Positions 7,557 through 16,726 of a stretch of DNA of 62,776 nucleotides are shown piece after piece. The notes under the pieces were generated by a model. It saw only the letters and a list, made by a program, of their open reading frames with translations, was not told where the DNA came from and ran no database searches. The DNA is from an uncultured Alistipes sp. (GTDB taxonomy: Bacteria > Bacteroidota > Bacteroidia > Bacteroidales > Rikenellaceae). Made by a program: the position numbers and the translations under genes. The stretch is from assembly GCA_910583985.1 (NCBI GenBank), contig CAJTYA010000016.1, positions 1 through 62,776 of the forward strand, given 5' to 3'. Numbering within the stretch: the stretch's first letter is position 1; each line of letters begins with the position of its first letter.

Positions 7557-8593
7557 GATTTTCGGTCTTCGAGATAGGCCCGGACGATCCGGGCGATGGT
7601 TTCTTCGAGCGGGGTGTACCGAAAGTCGATCGTCCGGAGCAGCTCGCTGCCGTCGTACCGCAGCGTGTCGGTGGCGTCGGCTACGAACGCGTCGGGGAAC
7701 ATGCGTTTGCGTCCAGTCGCCCGGCTCAGCTTCTCGTCGAGGCGGGCGAGCGTTCGCAGTGCGGTTTTCCCTAAAGGGATGCAGGGGCGCATGCGGCCCG
7801 TCGTTTCGGCGACGCGGGCTGCGAGTTCGCGGAACGACAGATTGCCGGCGGAGACGATGAAGCGCCGGCCAGCGGCCAGCGGTGCGAGCGACAGACGGAT
7901 CATGGCCTGCGCCACGTCGCGCACGTCCACATATCCTTTTATGCCTTCCGTGTAGAACAGACGGTTGCGGGCGCCCAGCGCCACCAGCGCGGCGCTTCCC
8001 CGTTTCCAGTCGCCTTCGCCGAGGATGATCGACGGATTGACGATCACCGCGCGGAGTCCTTGCCGCATGCCGCGCAGAACGGTGTTCTCGGCGTATATCT
8101 TGCTGATGCCGTAGGCCGTGCGGCCCACCAGACTGTTCAGGATGCACGTTTCGGTGATCGGGGCTCCGGCGTCGAGCGGACGTCCGAGGGTGGCGATGGA
8201 ACTGACGTGGACCAGAAGCCCTACGCCGCATGCGAGGCAACTGTTGACGACGTGCGTGGTCGTTTCCGTGTTGGACGAGACGACTGCATCCGCTTCGCCG
8301 GGGTCGAAAGATACCCGCGCGGCGCAGTGGAACACGATGTCGATGCCCTGCAAGGCTTCGTCGAGCTCGTGCGGATTGTTGAGCGCCGTGCGGCTGAACT
8401 CAATGCGGTCGTACAAGGCCGCCGTGCCCGTCCTCTCCAGCGTCCGCTTCAGCAGTCCCTCGTCGCTCCCTTCGCGGACCAGCAGCTTCACCCGGCATCC
8501 TTCGTCGAGCAAGGCGGCGACCAGATGGCTGCCCAGCATGCCCGTTCCGCCCGTGACGGCTATTTTCTTTCGGGTCAGAGTCTCGGTTATCAA
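7544..8593 (-). CDS. NAD(P)-dependent epimerase/dehydratase (extended SDR)
   Basis: About 349 residues. The Rossmann motif GGTGMLG lies at 15-21 and the catalytic Tyr/Lys pair is AYGISKIYAEN, so the SDR active site is complete. Relatives include dihydroflavonol-reductase-like and nucleoside-sugar epimerases; the substrate is unknown. No ATG precedes the Rossmann fold in frame, so a TTG at 8593, 5 nt past the stop of the upstream PPOX gene, is the best start; this choice is uncertain. Third gene of the M23-PPOX-SDR-ispD operon. Confidence 0.8.
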   Translation of the reverse strand: MITETLTRKKIAVTGGTGMLGSHLVAALLDEGCRVKLLVREGSDEGLLKRTLERTGTAALYDRIEFSRTALNNPHELDEALQGIDIVFHCAARVSFDPGEADAVVSSNTETTTHVVNSCLACGVGLLVHVSSIATLGRPLDAGAPITETCILNSLVGRTAYGISKIYAENTVLRGMRQGLRAVIVNPSIILGEGDWKRGSAALVALGARNRLFYTEGIKGYVDVRDVAQAMIRLSLAPLAAGRRFIVSAGNLSFRELAARVAETTGRMRPCIPLGKTALRTLARLDEKLSRATGRKRMFPDAFVADATDTLRYDGSELLRTIDFRYTPLEETIARIVRAYLEDRKSCRP

Positions 8594-8598
8594 TCTTG

Positions 8599-9030
8599 TC
8601 AGAGGTTTTGTGCTTCCCAGATGATTTTCTTTCCGAAGCCGAGCCGGTTGTCGGTCAGCTTCATATAGTCGGGCCGCAGGACCCACAGTTCGAGGTCCAT
8701 CACGGCGGCATAAGGAAACCGGTGCAGATAGGCTTTCTTGATTTCGGCTTTCTCCTCCGCTTCGGGAGGGCGCATCGTGCCCCGGATCTGGAGGCCCTGC
8801 ACTTTTCCTACCGTCCGCGTTTCGAGCACGACGGAGGCGGCGACCTTCGGATTTTCGCGCAGATGGGCCGCGTGGAGCGTCTTGTCCGACGAGGTGACGA
8901 CAAACGCGTTGCGCTGCGGAAGGTAGGCGTAGAAAAGGTTGCAGCAATGCGACAGGCCGTCGGCGTGCGTGGCTAACGTCAGCACGTGATGCGCTTCGAT
9001 GAATCGGGCGATACGTGGGTCCGGTGTCAT
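8599..9030 (-). CDS. pyridoxamine 5'-phosphate oxidase-family flavin-binding protein
   Basis: 143 residues with the split-barrel pattern of the PNPOx-like family: HHVLTLATHADGLSHCCNLF near the N-terminus, FVVTSSDKTLHAAHLRENPK and VGKVQGLQIRGTMRPPE. Such small members bind FMN or heme; this is not PdxH and the substrate is unknown. The ATG overlaps the TGA of the M23 gene (ATGA), a sign of coupled translation. Confidence 0.8.
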   Translation of the reverse strand: MTPDPRIARFIEAHHVLTLATHADGLSHCCNLFYAYLPQRNAFVVTSSDKTLHAAHLRENPKVAASVVLETRTVGKVQGLQIRGTMRPPEAEEKAEIKKAYLHRFPYAAVMDLELWVLRPDYMKLTDNRLGFGKKIIWEAQNL

Positions 9031-10379
9031 TTCTTTTCCGTTTGCGTGAGGGTCGAATCGGCCGCGGCGAGTGTCGCGCTGTCGGCCGGAATCGGATCGA
9101 GCGAGGTGATTTTCAAGCTGTCGGGCAGCGTGCCTTCCAGTTCGGCCTTGATCCGGTCGCGGACGGTTTCGAACGCTGTGCGGTTGGCCTCCCGGATCGG
9201 CTCGGCCGGTTCCGTCGGCACTTTGAGCGGATCGATCGGCGTGCCGTTTCTCCACAGCCGGAAATCGAGGTGGGGTCCCGTCGAGAGACCCGTCGAGCCG
9301 ACGTAGCCGATCAGTTCGCCCTGTTTGACGCGCGAGCCTTTTTGGATGCCCTTGGCGAAACCTTTCAGGTGTAGGTAGCCCGATACGAGCGAGCCGGAGT
9401 TGTGTTTGATCTTGAGCGTGTTGCCTCCGCCTCCCGCATAGCCTTTGGCGATGACGACACCGTCGCCCACCGCCACGACGGGCGTCCCGGCCGGAGCGGC
9501 GTAGTCCACGCCGTGGTGCGGCCTGCGGATGCGCAGGATGGGGTGCATGCGTCCGTTCGAGAAGCGCGAGCTGATGCGGCTGTATTTCAGCGGCGCTTTG
9601 AGCAGGTTCTTGCGCAGGCTGTTGCCCTGTTCGTCCCAGTAGCTCACCTTGCCGTCCTGAACGAACGGGATGGCGTAGTAGGTCTTTCCGCCCTGTTCGA
9701 AGCGAGCACCCCAGATCGTCCCGTGTCCGATTTCCGTCGAATCGACGAACTGCCGGTCGTAGACGACCGTGAAATTGTCGCCCTCCTGCAAGCCGAAAAA
9801 GTCGATGCTCCATGCGTAGATGTCCGACAGTTCCATCGCCAGCGCGGGCTTCATGCCGTTTTCGATCATGCAGTTCCATAGCGAGCTGCGGATCGTGGCC
9901 GTTTTCTTTTCCCTGCGGGTTTCGATTTCCTTGGCGCCTTTGTATACGTCGACCGAATCGCCGTTCAGATCGAAGACGACGTATTCGGTCTGCGTAGCTT
10001 CGTAGACTAAATAGGCGAGCCGGGCCTCGGAGAGCGAATCCTGCGGTGTGAGAAAGGCCGTGTATTTGTTGCCGGCCTTGAGTTTGCGGAGGCTGAACAC
10101 CGAGTCGGCCCGGCGGTCGATGCGGTCCACCGTGGCGGCGCCCACGCCGAACCGGCCGAAGATCGCTCCGGCCGTCTCGCCGTTTTCGATCCGGTATTCC
10201 GAAATGTCGTATTTCTCTTTTTCTATACCGTAGAGCCGTTCGACGGGCGGTTCCTGCACGAGTTCCTCCTCGGAGGTCCGCTCCCCGCTTCCGCAGCAGC
10301 ATTTGAGGCCCGTGGCGACGCCTCCCGCGACGAGAAGGACGGCCGCACAGGCGGAGATGATTTTTCCACTTTTCTTCAT
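9027..10379 (-). CDS. M23-family murein endopeptidase
   Basis: A 450-residue envelope protein. Residues 1-30 form a signal/anchor segment ending near a CCC cluster. A central domain (about 60-250) resembles the OapA/LysM-linked region of Gram-negative M23 proteins. The peptidase domain follows: H288 and D292 (HHGVDYAAPAG), H337 (YLHL) and H370. The second metal-binding position of the usual HxH pair is Asp here (PHLDF, D372). Such enzymes cut peptidoglycan peptide cross-links. A TAATTTTA -7 element lies just upstream with a TTG about 20 nt before it. First gene of the operon running to ispD. Confidence 0.88.
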   Translation of the reverse strand: MKKSGKIISACAAVLLVAGGVATGLKCCCGSGERTSEEELVQEPPVERLYGIEKEKYDISEYRIENGETAGAIFGRFGVGAATVDRIDRRADSVFSLRKLKAGNKYTAFLTPQDSLSEARLAYLVYEATQTEYVVFDLNGDSVDVYKGAKEIETRREKKTATIRSSLWNCMIENGMKPALAMELSDIYAWSIDFFGLQEGDNFTVVYDRQFVDSTEIGHGTIWGARFEQGGKTYYAIPFVQDGKVSYWDEQGNSLRKNLLKAPLKYSRISSRFSNGRMHPILRIRRPHHGVDYAAPAGTPVVAVGDGVVIAKGYAGGGGNTLKIKHNSGSLVSGYLHLKGFAKGIQKGSRVKQGELIGYVGSTGLSTGPHLDFRLWRNGTPIDPLKVPTEPAEPIREANRTAFETVRDRIKAELEGTLPDSLKITSLDPIPADSATLAAADSTLTQTEKK

Positions 10380-10493
10380 GGATGTAAAATTAGGCTACAT
10401 TCGATAAACATCCAACTGCGGAAAGTCGGATTTATTGTGATTTTATGAACAGCCCGTGGGCCTGTTTCCCGTTTCGTCCCGCCTGCCGCCGCC

Positions 10494-10527
10494 GAAAAAG
10501 CCCTTCCTGCACGGGGGGAAGGGCTTT
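10494..10527 (-). terminator. terminator of kdsA
   Basis: AAAGCCCTTCC (10497-10507) pairs with 10517-10527. On the minus strand the stem is followed by a run of T. It begins 15 nt after the kdsA stop. Confidence 0.8.
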
Positions 10528-10542
10528 CGGGTAACGGAAGAT

Positions 10543-11376
10543 TTACAGCGTGTTGACGACTTCCCGCAGCCGGCACATCTTTTCGAGCAGACCTTCGAGC
10601 CGGTCGAGGGCGAGCATGTTCGCACCGTCGCTCTTGGCCACGGAGGGGTTCGGGTGCGTTTCGATGAACAGTCCGTCCGCGCCCACGGCGATGGCCGAGC
10701 GGGCGATCGTTTCGATCAGTTCGGGCAGGCCGCCCGTCACGCCGCTGCTCTGGTTGGGTTGCTGCAACGAGTGGGTGATGTCCATCACGACCGGATAGCC
10801 CGTCCGTTTCATCACGGGGATGGCGCGCGGGTCGACGATCAGGTCGTGGTAGCCGAACGACGTGCCCCGGTCGGTGAGCATGACGTTCGGGTTGCCCGCG
10901 TCACGGACCTTGCCGGCGGCGAAGGTCATCGCTTCGGGAGCGAGGAACTGCCCTTTTTTGATGTTGACCACCTTGCCCGTGCGGGCGGCGGCGACCAGCA
11001 GATCGGTCTGCCGGCACAGGAAGGCGGGTATTTGCAGCACGTCGACGTACTCGGCGGCCATGGCCGCTTCTTCGGGATTGTGGATGTCCGTCACGACCGG
11101 CACGCCGAACTCCGAACGGATCCTGCCCAACAGTTTCAGCGCTTTTTCGTCGCCGATGCCGCTGAACGAGTCGAGCCGCGAGCGGTTGGCCTTGCGGTAC
11201 GAGGCTTTGAAAATGTAGGGGATTCGGAGGCGGTCCGCGATGCGGCAGGCCGTTTCGGCCACCGTCTTCATCATCGTTTCGTCCTCGACGACGCAGGGAC
11301 CCGCCATGAGGAAGAACATGCCGCTGCCGGTGTGGGCGATGCCGGGAATCCGGCCCAGTATTTCGTTTGTCATCAT
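10543..11376 (-). CDS. kdsA: 3-deoxy-8-phosphooctulonate synthase
   Basis: 277 residues. Condenses phosphoenolpyruvate with arabinose 5-phosphate to KDO-8-phosphate for lipopolysaccharide. Diagnostic stretches are MAGPCVVEDE, FKASYRKANRSR (phosphate binding), GVPVVTDIHNPEEA, NIKKGQF and TDRGTSFGY. Two consecutive ATG codons open the frame; either could be used. An exact TATCTTTG -7 element (11406-11399) with a TTG 20 nt upstream lies about 25 nt before the start. Single-gene unit. Confidence 0.93.
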   Translation of the reverse strand: MMTNEILGRIPGIAHTGSGMFFLMAGPCVVEDETMMKTVAETACRIADRLRIPYIFKASYRKANRSRLDSFSGIGDEKALKLLGRIRSEFGVPVVTDIHNPEEAAMAAEYVDVLQIPAFLCRQTDLLVAAARTGKVVNIKKGQFLAPEAMTFAAGKVRDAGNPNVMLTDRGTSFGYHDLIVDPRAIPVMKRTGYPVVMDITHSLQQPNQSSGVTGGLPELIETIARSAIAVGADGLFIETHPNPSVAKSDGANMLALDRLEGLLEKMCRLREVVNTL

Positions 11377-11398
11377 AAGAGTAAGATGTTTGAGACGA

Positions 11399-11406
11399 CA
11401 AAGATA
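11399..11406 (-). promoter_or_regulatory. kdsA promoter
   Basis: Minus-strand TATCTTTG fits TAnnTTTG, with TTG 20 nt upstream as the -33 element. Confidence 0.6.
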
Positions 11407-11645
11407 GTCATTGAAACCGGGGAACGCAACCCTTTCCGGGCGATCCCTCATCGCGTGCGGGGCCGTCGTTTCGGCGCCTCCGGGGCGAACGGACGGTGCG
11501 GTCCGTCCGATAGGCTGTCCCGTCGCCGTTCCGTCGTTCGGAGAGAATCCGGGCTGCGCTGTAAAAGGCTGCGATACGATGTCGCCGCTCAGGGGTGCGG
11601 AATGCGGCCGGGGCTTTGGAAAATCCGTCGCCGGGTGCCCGCCGT

Positions 11646-12920
11646 TCAGTATTTCCCTTTCCAGAGCGCGGCGATGCGCCGGCCGATCTCCTGTTCGCGC
11701 GGGTTGTCGGCCGGTTCGTAGAACCGCCGGCCCTCCAGTCCTTCGGGCATGAACTCCTGTTCGGCGAAGTGGCCCTCGAAGTCGTGGGCGTACTTGTAGT
11801 TCTCGCCGTAGCCTAGATGTTTCATCAGCTTCGTCGGCGCATTGCGGATATGCAGCGGGACGGGGCGGTTCACCGTGTCGTGCTTCACGGCGGAGAGCGC
11901 CGCGTCGATGGCCCGGTAGGCCGAATTGCTTTTGGGGCTCGTGGCCAGATAGACGGTCGCTTCGGCGAGCGGAATGCGGGCTTCGGGCATGCCGATCTTG
12001 TGCACCGTGTCGAAGCAGGCGTTGGCCAGCAGCAGGGCGTTCGGATTGGCTAACCCGATGTCCTCCGAGGCGAGGATGACGAGCCGCCGGGCGATGAATT
12101 TGGGGTCTTCGCCTCCGGCGAGCATGCGGGCCAGATAGTAGACGGCGGCGTTGGGGTCGCTTCCGCGCACCGACTTGATGAAGGCCGATATGACGTCGTA
12201 GTGCTGTTCTCCGTTCTTGTCGTAGAGCGCGATGTTCTGCTGGAGGCATTCGGTGACGTTCCTGTCGTCGATGACGATTTCTCCCTCGGCGGCGTTGCAC
12301 AGGATGTCGAGGATGTTGAGCAGCTTGCGGGCGTCGCCTCCGCTGAAGCGGAACAGCGCGGTCGTCTCGGCGATGCGCACGCCTCGCTCCCGCAGTACGG
12401 TGTCGGTCGAGACGGCCCGTTCGAGCAGTTTGCCGAGGTCCGTGTCCTCCATGGCCTTGAGCACGTAGACCTGACAGCGCGAGAGCAGCGGTGAGATAAC
12501 CTCGAACGACGGGTTTTCGGTCGTCGCGCCGATGAGCGTGACGATGCCTTGTTCCACGGCGCCGAGCAGCGAGTCCTGCTGGGACTTGTTGAAGCGGTGG
12601 ATTTCGTCGATGAACAGACACGGGGCGGGTGCGTTGAAAAACCGGCTTTTTTTCGCCTGTTCGATCACTTCGCGCACGTCCTTGACGCCGGCGTTGATGG
12701 CCGAGAGCGTGAACATTTTCCGGTCGAGGGCCGTGGTCACGAGCCGCGCCAGCGTCGTCTTGCCGACGCCCGGAGGGCCCCACAGAATGAACGAGGGCAC
12801 ATTGCCCGTCTCCAGAAACCGGCGGAAGACGCCGCCGGGACCTACCAGATGTTCCTGTCCGATGTACTCTTCCAGCGACCGGGGCCGGAGCCTTTCCGCC
12901 AGAGGAATGTTGGTTTGCAT
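11646..12920 (-). CDS. rarA: replication-associated recombination protein A (RarA/MgsA), AAA+ ATPase
   Basis: 424 residues related to clamp-loader ATPases, acting at stalled replication forks. Walker A is GPPGVGKTT at 48-56, Walker B is FIDEIHRFNKSQQD, sensor-1 is IGATTENPSF and the arginine-finger region SPLLSRC follows. The C-terminal tetramerisation domain with RMLAGGEDPKFIARRL is complete. The chosen start MQTNIPLAERLRP is the family start; the in-frame extension upstream covers the promoter. Divergent from the YfcE-like gene. Confidence 0.92.
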   Translation of the reverse strand: MQTNIPLAERLRPRSLEEYIGQEHLVGPGGVFRRFLETGNVPSFILWGPPGVGKTTLARLVTTALDRKMFTLSAINAGVKDVREVIEQAKKSRFFNAPAPCLFIDEIHRFNKSQQDSLLGAVEQGIVTLIGATTENPSFEVISPLLSRCQVYVLKAMEDTDLGKLLERAVSTDTVLRERGVRIAETTALFRFSGGDARKLLNILDILCNAAEGEIVIDDRNVTECLQQNIALYDKNGEQHYDVISAFIKSVRGSDPNAAVYYLARMLAGGEDPKFIARRLVILASEDIGLANPNALLLANACFDTVHKIGMPEARIPLAEATVYLATSPKSNSAYRAIDAALSAVKHDTVNRPVPLHIRNAPTKLMKHLGYGENYKYAHDFEGHFAEQEFMPEGLEGRRFYEPADNPREQEIGRRIAALWKGKY

Positions 12921-12932
12921 GCCGAAAAGAAT

Positions 12933-12948
12933 TACCTTTACAAAGGTA
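12933..12948. promoter_or_regulatory. divergent promoter between rarA and the phosphoesterase
   Basis: A near-palindrome TTACCTTTACAAAGGTAA (12932-12949) gives TACCTTTG on the minus strand (12948-12941) for rarA and TACCTTTA on the plus strand (12933-12940) for the phosphoesterase. The two -7 elements touch, so the genes may compete for polymerase. Confidence 0.5.
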
Positions 12949-12984
12949 AACGATTTACCCGAATAATTCATTGCGGAAACGGTT

Positions 12985-13488
12985 TTGAAAAAGATAGGCA
13001 TACTCTCCGATACGCACGGCGTGTTCGACGAACCGCTGCGCACGTTCTTCGCCGATGTCGACGAGCTGTGGCACGCCGGCGATTTCGGCGGCATCGAGAC
13101 GGCGGACACCATCGCCGCCTTTCGTCCCCTGCGGGGCGTTTACGGCAACATCGACGGCGGCAAGACCCGCATCGTCTACCCGCAGTGGGAGCTGTTCGAC
13201 TGCGAGGGCGTGCGGGTGATGATGACCCACATCGGCGGCTATCCGGGCCGTTACGCTCCCGGCGTCGAGATGCAGTTGCGGATGCACCGTCCGAAGATTT
13301 TCGTGGCCGGACATTCGCATATTCTGAAGGTGATCTACGACAAGAAATACGATTTGCTCCACGTCAATCCCGGTGCGGCCGGCGTCAGTGGCTTTCATCA
13401 GGTTAGAACGGCGCTGCGAGTAGTCGTCGATGGCGGGGACATCCGCGACATGGAGGTCGGAGAGTGGCCCCGGAGGCGGTTTTTATAA
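12985..13488 (+). CDS. YfcE/MJ0936-type metallophosphoesterase
   Basis: 167 residues. All metal-ligand motifs of the calcineurin-like fold are visible: SDTHG (D9, H11), HAGDFGG, GNIDG, MTHIGG and GHSH. Small members hydrolyse phosphodiesters in vitro; physiological substrate unknown. The only start that precedes the first metal motif is TTG at 12985 (TTG AAA AAG ATA). Divergent from rarA with overlapping promoters. Confidence 0.87.
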   Translation: MKKIGILSDTHGVFDEPLRTFFADVDELWHAGDFGGIETADTIAAFRPLRGVYGNIDGGKTRIVYPQWELFDCEGVRVMMTHIGGYPGRYAPGVEMQLRMHRPKIFVAGHSHILKVIYDKKYDLLHVNPGAAGVSGFHQVRTALRVVVDGGDIRDMEVGEWPRRRFL

Positions 13489-13543
13489 TAAAGGCCGACG
13501 GCACGGCGTTATTTTTCCAGAAAAATCAATCGAGAAAAACGCC

Positions 13544-16096
13544 ATGCAAATTAAGCAAACAAAGAAACTGGAATCGGTTTTTGAAGCCGGATGCCACGAG
13601 GCTCGCCGCCGCCGTGCGTCCGAAGTGACGATGGACCACCTCTTTCTTGCGACACTTAAACAGGATGCGGGCCATGCCGATCACATTTTGAAGAAACTGC
13701 TCCGGGAGTGGGAAATCTATCAGATACGGATCCGTCTCGAACGAGAACTGGGACCCGTCCTGCTGCCGGGCCCGGATACGGCGGAGGACGGCTCCGTGCA
13801 TTGCGATGCGGAGTCGGTGCTCGCCCGCATGGCCGCGGCGACGGGCGGTTCGCCCCGGCGGAACATGTTCCATACCGGCCATCTGCTCTATGCCGTGGTC
13901 AGCGACCGCAGCCTGTGCAGTTCCCGTGTGCTGGCTCTCTATAATGTCAACCGCGAAACGGTGGAACCTTTTCTGAACGATCTGCCGCCCGACGAAGATT
14001 ATTACGAAGACATGCGGATGTTGCTGGGCGACGAACGGGAGGAACGTCCCGAACGTCTTTTCCCGAACGTCATCCGCATCGCCGCGCTCTCCGGCGGCGA
14101 GGAGGACAAGCCCAAGGAGAGCATGCTCGACCGGTTCGGCGTCGACCTGACGCGTGCGGCCGTCGAGGGGAAGCTCGATCCGGTCGTGGGCCGGGAGAAG
14201 GAGATCGAACGCGTCGTTCAGATTCTGGGGCGTCGCAAGAAGAACAATCCGGTGCTTATCGGCGAGGCCGGCGTGGGCAAGTCGGCTATCGTCGAGGGGC
14301 TCGCTCTGCGCATCGTGCGCAAGAACGTGCCGCATTCGCTGCTGCGCAAGCGGATCTTTTCGCTCGACGTGGCTTCGCTGGTGGCCGGAACCAAATACCG
14401 CGGACAGTTCGAGGAGCGCATCCATGCCCTGCTCAAGGAACTCGCGGGCAGCGACGTGATTCTGTTCATCGACGAAATCCATACGATCGTGGGGGCGGGC
14501 AGTACCCAAGGCTCGCTCGATACGGCCAATATCCTCAAACCGGCGCTCGCGCGCGGCGAATTGCAATGTATCGGGGCGACGACGCTCGACGAGTACCGCG
14601 AGAACATCGAGACCGACAGCGCGCTCGAAAGACGGTTCCAGAAGATCGTCGTGGAACAGCCCACGGCCGAGGAGACGCTCGACGTGCTGAAACGGTTGCG
14701 GGAGCGGTACGAGGCGCACCACTGCGTCCGCTATACCGATGCCGCGCTGAAGGCCTGCGTCGACCTGACGCGCCGCTACGTGGCCGACCGTTTCTTTCCG
14801 GACAAGGCCATCGACGCGATGGACGAGGCGGGCAGTCGGGCCCATGTCTTCGGAGCCCGCGTGCCCGATTCGCTGACTTCGCTGGAGCGCGATGCCCGGC
14901 AGGCCGCCTGCGAACGACGTCGGGCGATCGAAATGCAGAACTACGAGGTGGCCGCCACGCTGCGTAACCGGGAATCGGCGCTGCGGGTGCGGATGGACGA
15001 GGTCGAGACGCAGTGGAAGGAGCAGATGGCGCAGAGTCCCGTTCTGATCGACGAGCCGGCCATCTGCGAAGTGGTCGCTTCGATGACGGGCATCCCCGTG
15101 ACCCGGATTTCGAGCAGCGAGCGGGACCGCCTGCGCGAGATGGAAAATTATCTGTCGACGGTGGTCGTCGGGCAGGACGAGGCCGTGCGGAAGGTGACGC
15201 GGGCCGTCCGCCGCAGCCGGGCCGGGCTCAAGGAGGCGGGGCGCCCCATCGGCGTGTTCATGTTCGTGGGACCCACCGGCGTGGGCAAGACGCACATCGC
15301 CAAGCAACTGGCCGGGTATCTGTTCGACAGCGAGGACGCACTGGTGCGCATCGACATGAGCGAGTATTCCGAGAAGCACAACGTGAGCCGCCTCATCGGT
15401 TCGCCTCCGGGCTATGTCGGCTACGGCGAGGGCGGACAGTTGACCGAGAAGGTGCGTCGCAGGCCCTATTGCGTGCTGCTGTTCGACGAGATCGAGAAGG
15501 CGCACGGCGACGTGTTCAATCTGATGCTTCAGATTTTCGACGAGGGATATCTGACCGACGGGCTCGGCAGGAGGGTCGATTTCCGCAATACGGTGATCGT
15601 CATGACGTCGAACGTCGGCTCGCGCGAATCGGTCCAGCGTCCTCCCTCCGTCGGCTACCGGGCGCTGTGCACCGAATCCAGCCGTTCGGCGGGCTGCGAC
15701 GACATCTACCGCAAGTGCCTCGAACAGGAGTTCGCTCCGGAGTTCATCAACCGCATCGACGACATCGTCGTGTTCGGTACGCTCGGCGAGGAGGACGTGC
15801 TCCGCATCGTCGATCTGGAGCTCGCGCAGCTCGAAAAACGGGTTTCGGCCTTGGGCTATGCGCTCGATGTCGACGTCCCGGCCCGGCGCCTGCTGGTGAA
15901 AAAAGGGTACGAACCCCGTTACGGCGTGCGGTCGTTGCGGAGGACGATCCTTTCCGAGATCGAGGAGCCGCTGGCCGAGCGCATCGTGGCCGGCGAGGTG
16001 CAGACGGGCGACCGCATTCTGGTCGGCGCCGAAGGCGGAGAGATCGCCTTGTCGACGGTTCCTGCCCGCGGCCTGCCCGAAGGAATGGCCTCCTGA
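13544..16096 (+). CDS. clpC: ATP-dependent Clp protease ATP-binding subunit ClpC
   Basis: 850 residues, a two-ring AAA+ unfoldase that feeds substrates to ClpP. A divergent double Clp-N domain occupies about residues 1-150. D1 Walker A GEAGVGKS is near 240 with FIDEIHTIVGAG near 307. A UVR-like MQNYEVAATLRNRES linker (about 464-478) is the ClpC rather than ClpB hallmark. D2 Walker A GPTGVGKT is near 576 with LLFDEIEKAH. SPPGYVGYGEGGQL and the sensor-2 GYEPRYGVRSLRR are intact. ClpB's long coiled middle domain is missing. Start is the ATG 55 nt after the phosphoesterase stop; clpP lies elsewhere in the window. Confidence 0.92.
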   Translation: MQIKQTKKLESVFEAGCHEARRRRASEVTMDHLFLATLKQDAGHADHILKKLLREWEIYQIRIRLERELGPVLLPGPDTAEDGSVHCDAESVLARMAAATGGSPRRNMFHTGHLLYAVVSDRSLCSSRVLALYNVNRETVEPFLNDLPPDEDYYEDMRMLLGDEREERPERLFPNVIRIAALSGGEEDKPKESMLDRFGVDLTRAAVEGKLDPVVGREKEIERVVQILGRRKKNNPVLIGEAGVGKSAIVEGLALRIVRKNVPHSLLRKRIFSLDVASLVAGTKYRGQFEERIHALLKELAGSDVILFIDEIHTIVGAGSTQGSLDTANILKPALARGELQCIGATTLDEYRENIETDSALERRFQKIVVEQPTAEETLDVLKRLRERYEAHHCVRYTDAALKACVDLTRRYVADRFFPDKAIDAMDEAGSRAHVFGARVPDSLTSLERDARQAACERRRAIEMQNYEVAATLRNRESALRVRMDEVETQWKEQMAQSPVLIDEPAICEVVASMTGIPVTRISSSERDRLREMENYLSTVVVGQDEAVRKVTRAVRRSRAGLKEAGRPIGVFMFVGPTGVGKTHIAKQLAGYLFDSEDALVRIDMSEYSEKHNVSRLIGSPPGYVGYGEGGQLTEKVRRRPYCVLLFDEIEKAHGDVFNLMLQIFDEGYLTDGLGRRVDFRNTVIVMTSNVGSRESVQRPPSVGYRALCTESSRSAGCDDIYRKCLEQEFAPEFINRIDDIVVFGTLGEEDVLRIVDLELAQLEKRVSALGYALDVDVPARRLLVKKGYEPRYGVRSLRRTILSEIEEPLAERIVAGEVQTGDRILVGAEGGEIALSTVPARGLPEGMAS

Positions 16097-16117
16097 GACG
16101 GAGACTTCCCGTGATGA

Positions 16118-16149
16118 CATGGGGCCGGAACGGAAGTTCCGGCCCCATG
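16118..16149 (+). terminator. hairpin after clpC
   Basis: A perfect 14-bp stem (16118-16131 with 16136-16149) closed by a GGAA tetraloop, 22 nt after the clpC stop. There is no T-tract, so termination is likely but not certain. Confidence 0.6.
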
Positions 16150-16536
16150 CGTTGCGAAGAGCGACGACCGATCCCGGATAGGGCGGCGCACGGCACGGAC
16201 GGGGAAAGGACCGGAAGCATACCGTCCCGGTCGCGACGGGGCCGCGATCCCTGTTTCCGCGATGCTTTTCTGTACGTTGTGCTCCCGATTCGTTCGGGAG
16301 GAGATTCCTGGCCCGCGACCGTCGCAGTCCGGCCTCGTTCGGGGCCGTTCCGAAAAGGTTTCCGAGATCGCGAGCGTTCCGCGCTTCGGCGGTACGGGAG
16401 GAAATGCGGGAATTCTCCTTGTCGGAGGAGGCGGGGGGCGGGAGCGTTTCGTGTCGGGACGACTTTATATATAATGGGTAAGCATCGTTTGTCTCGGAGA
16501 ACGCGACGCAGCGAAACAGGAATCGTCGGAAAAGAG
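16150..16536. other. gene-free stretch, possible small transcript at the end
   Basis: No coding gene. An AT-rich TTATATATAATGGG (16465-16478) in otherwise GC-rich DNA could be a promoter, with a strong terminator about 60 nt later, so a short RNA is possible but unproven. Confidence 0.25.
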
Positions 16537-16585
16537 AACGGGAAAGAGCCGCGACGACAATTTCGTACCGCGGCTCTTTCCCGTT
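16537..16585. terminator. perfect 17-bp terminator hairpin
   Basis: AACGGGAAAGAGCCGCG (16537-16553) pairs perfectly with 16569-16585 and is followed by TTCGTCTTTTT. The A-rich left flank would let it act on the minus strand too, downstream of the GH92 gene. Confidence 0.75.
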
Positions 16586-16726
16586 TTCGTCTTTTTATGC
16601 GGTTTCTCCGCTCCGTCGTTCCGACGGGAGAGACCGTGTGGCATCGTATCGGCATGCTCTCTGCCGACCTGCGTCTCGAAAGGGTTTCTTGGGTGTAAGC
16701 CTTTCGCGCCCGGCGGGCGGAACGCG

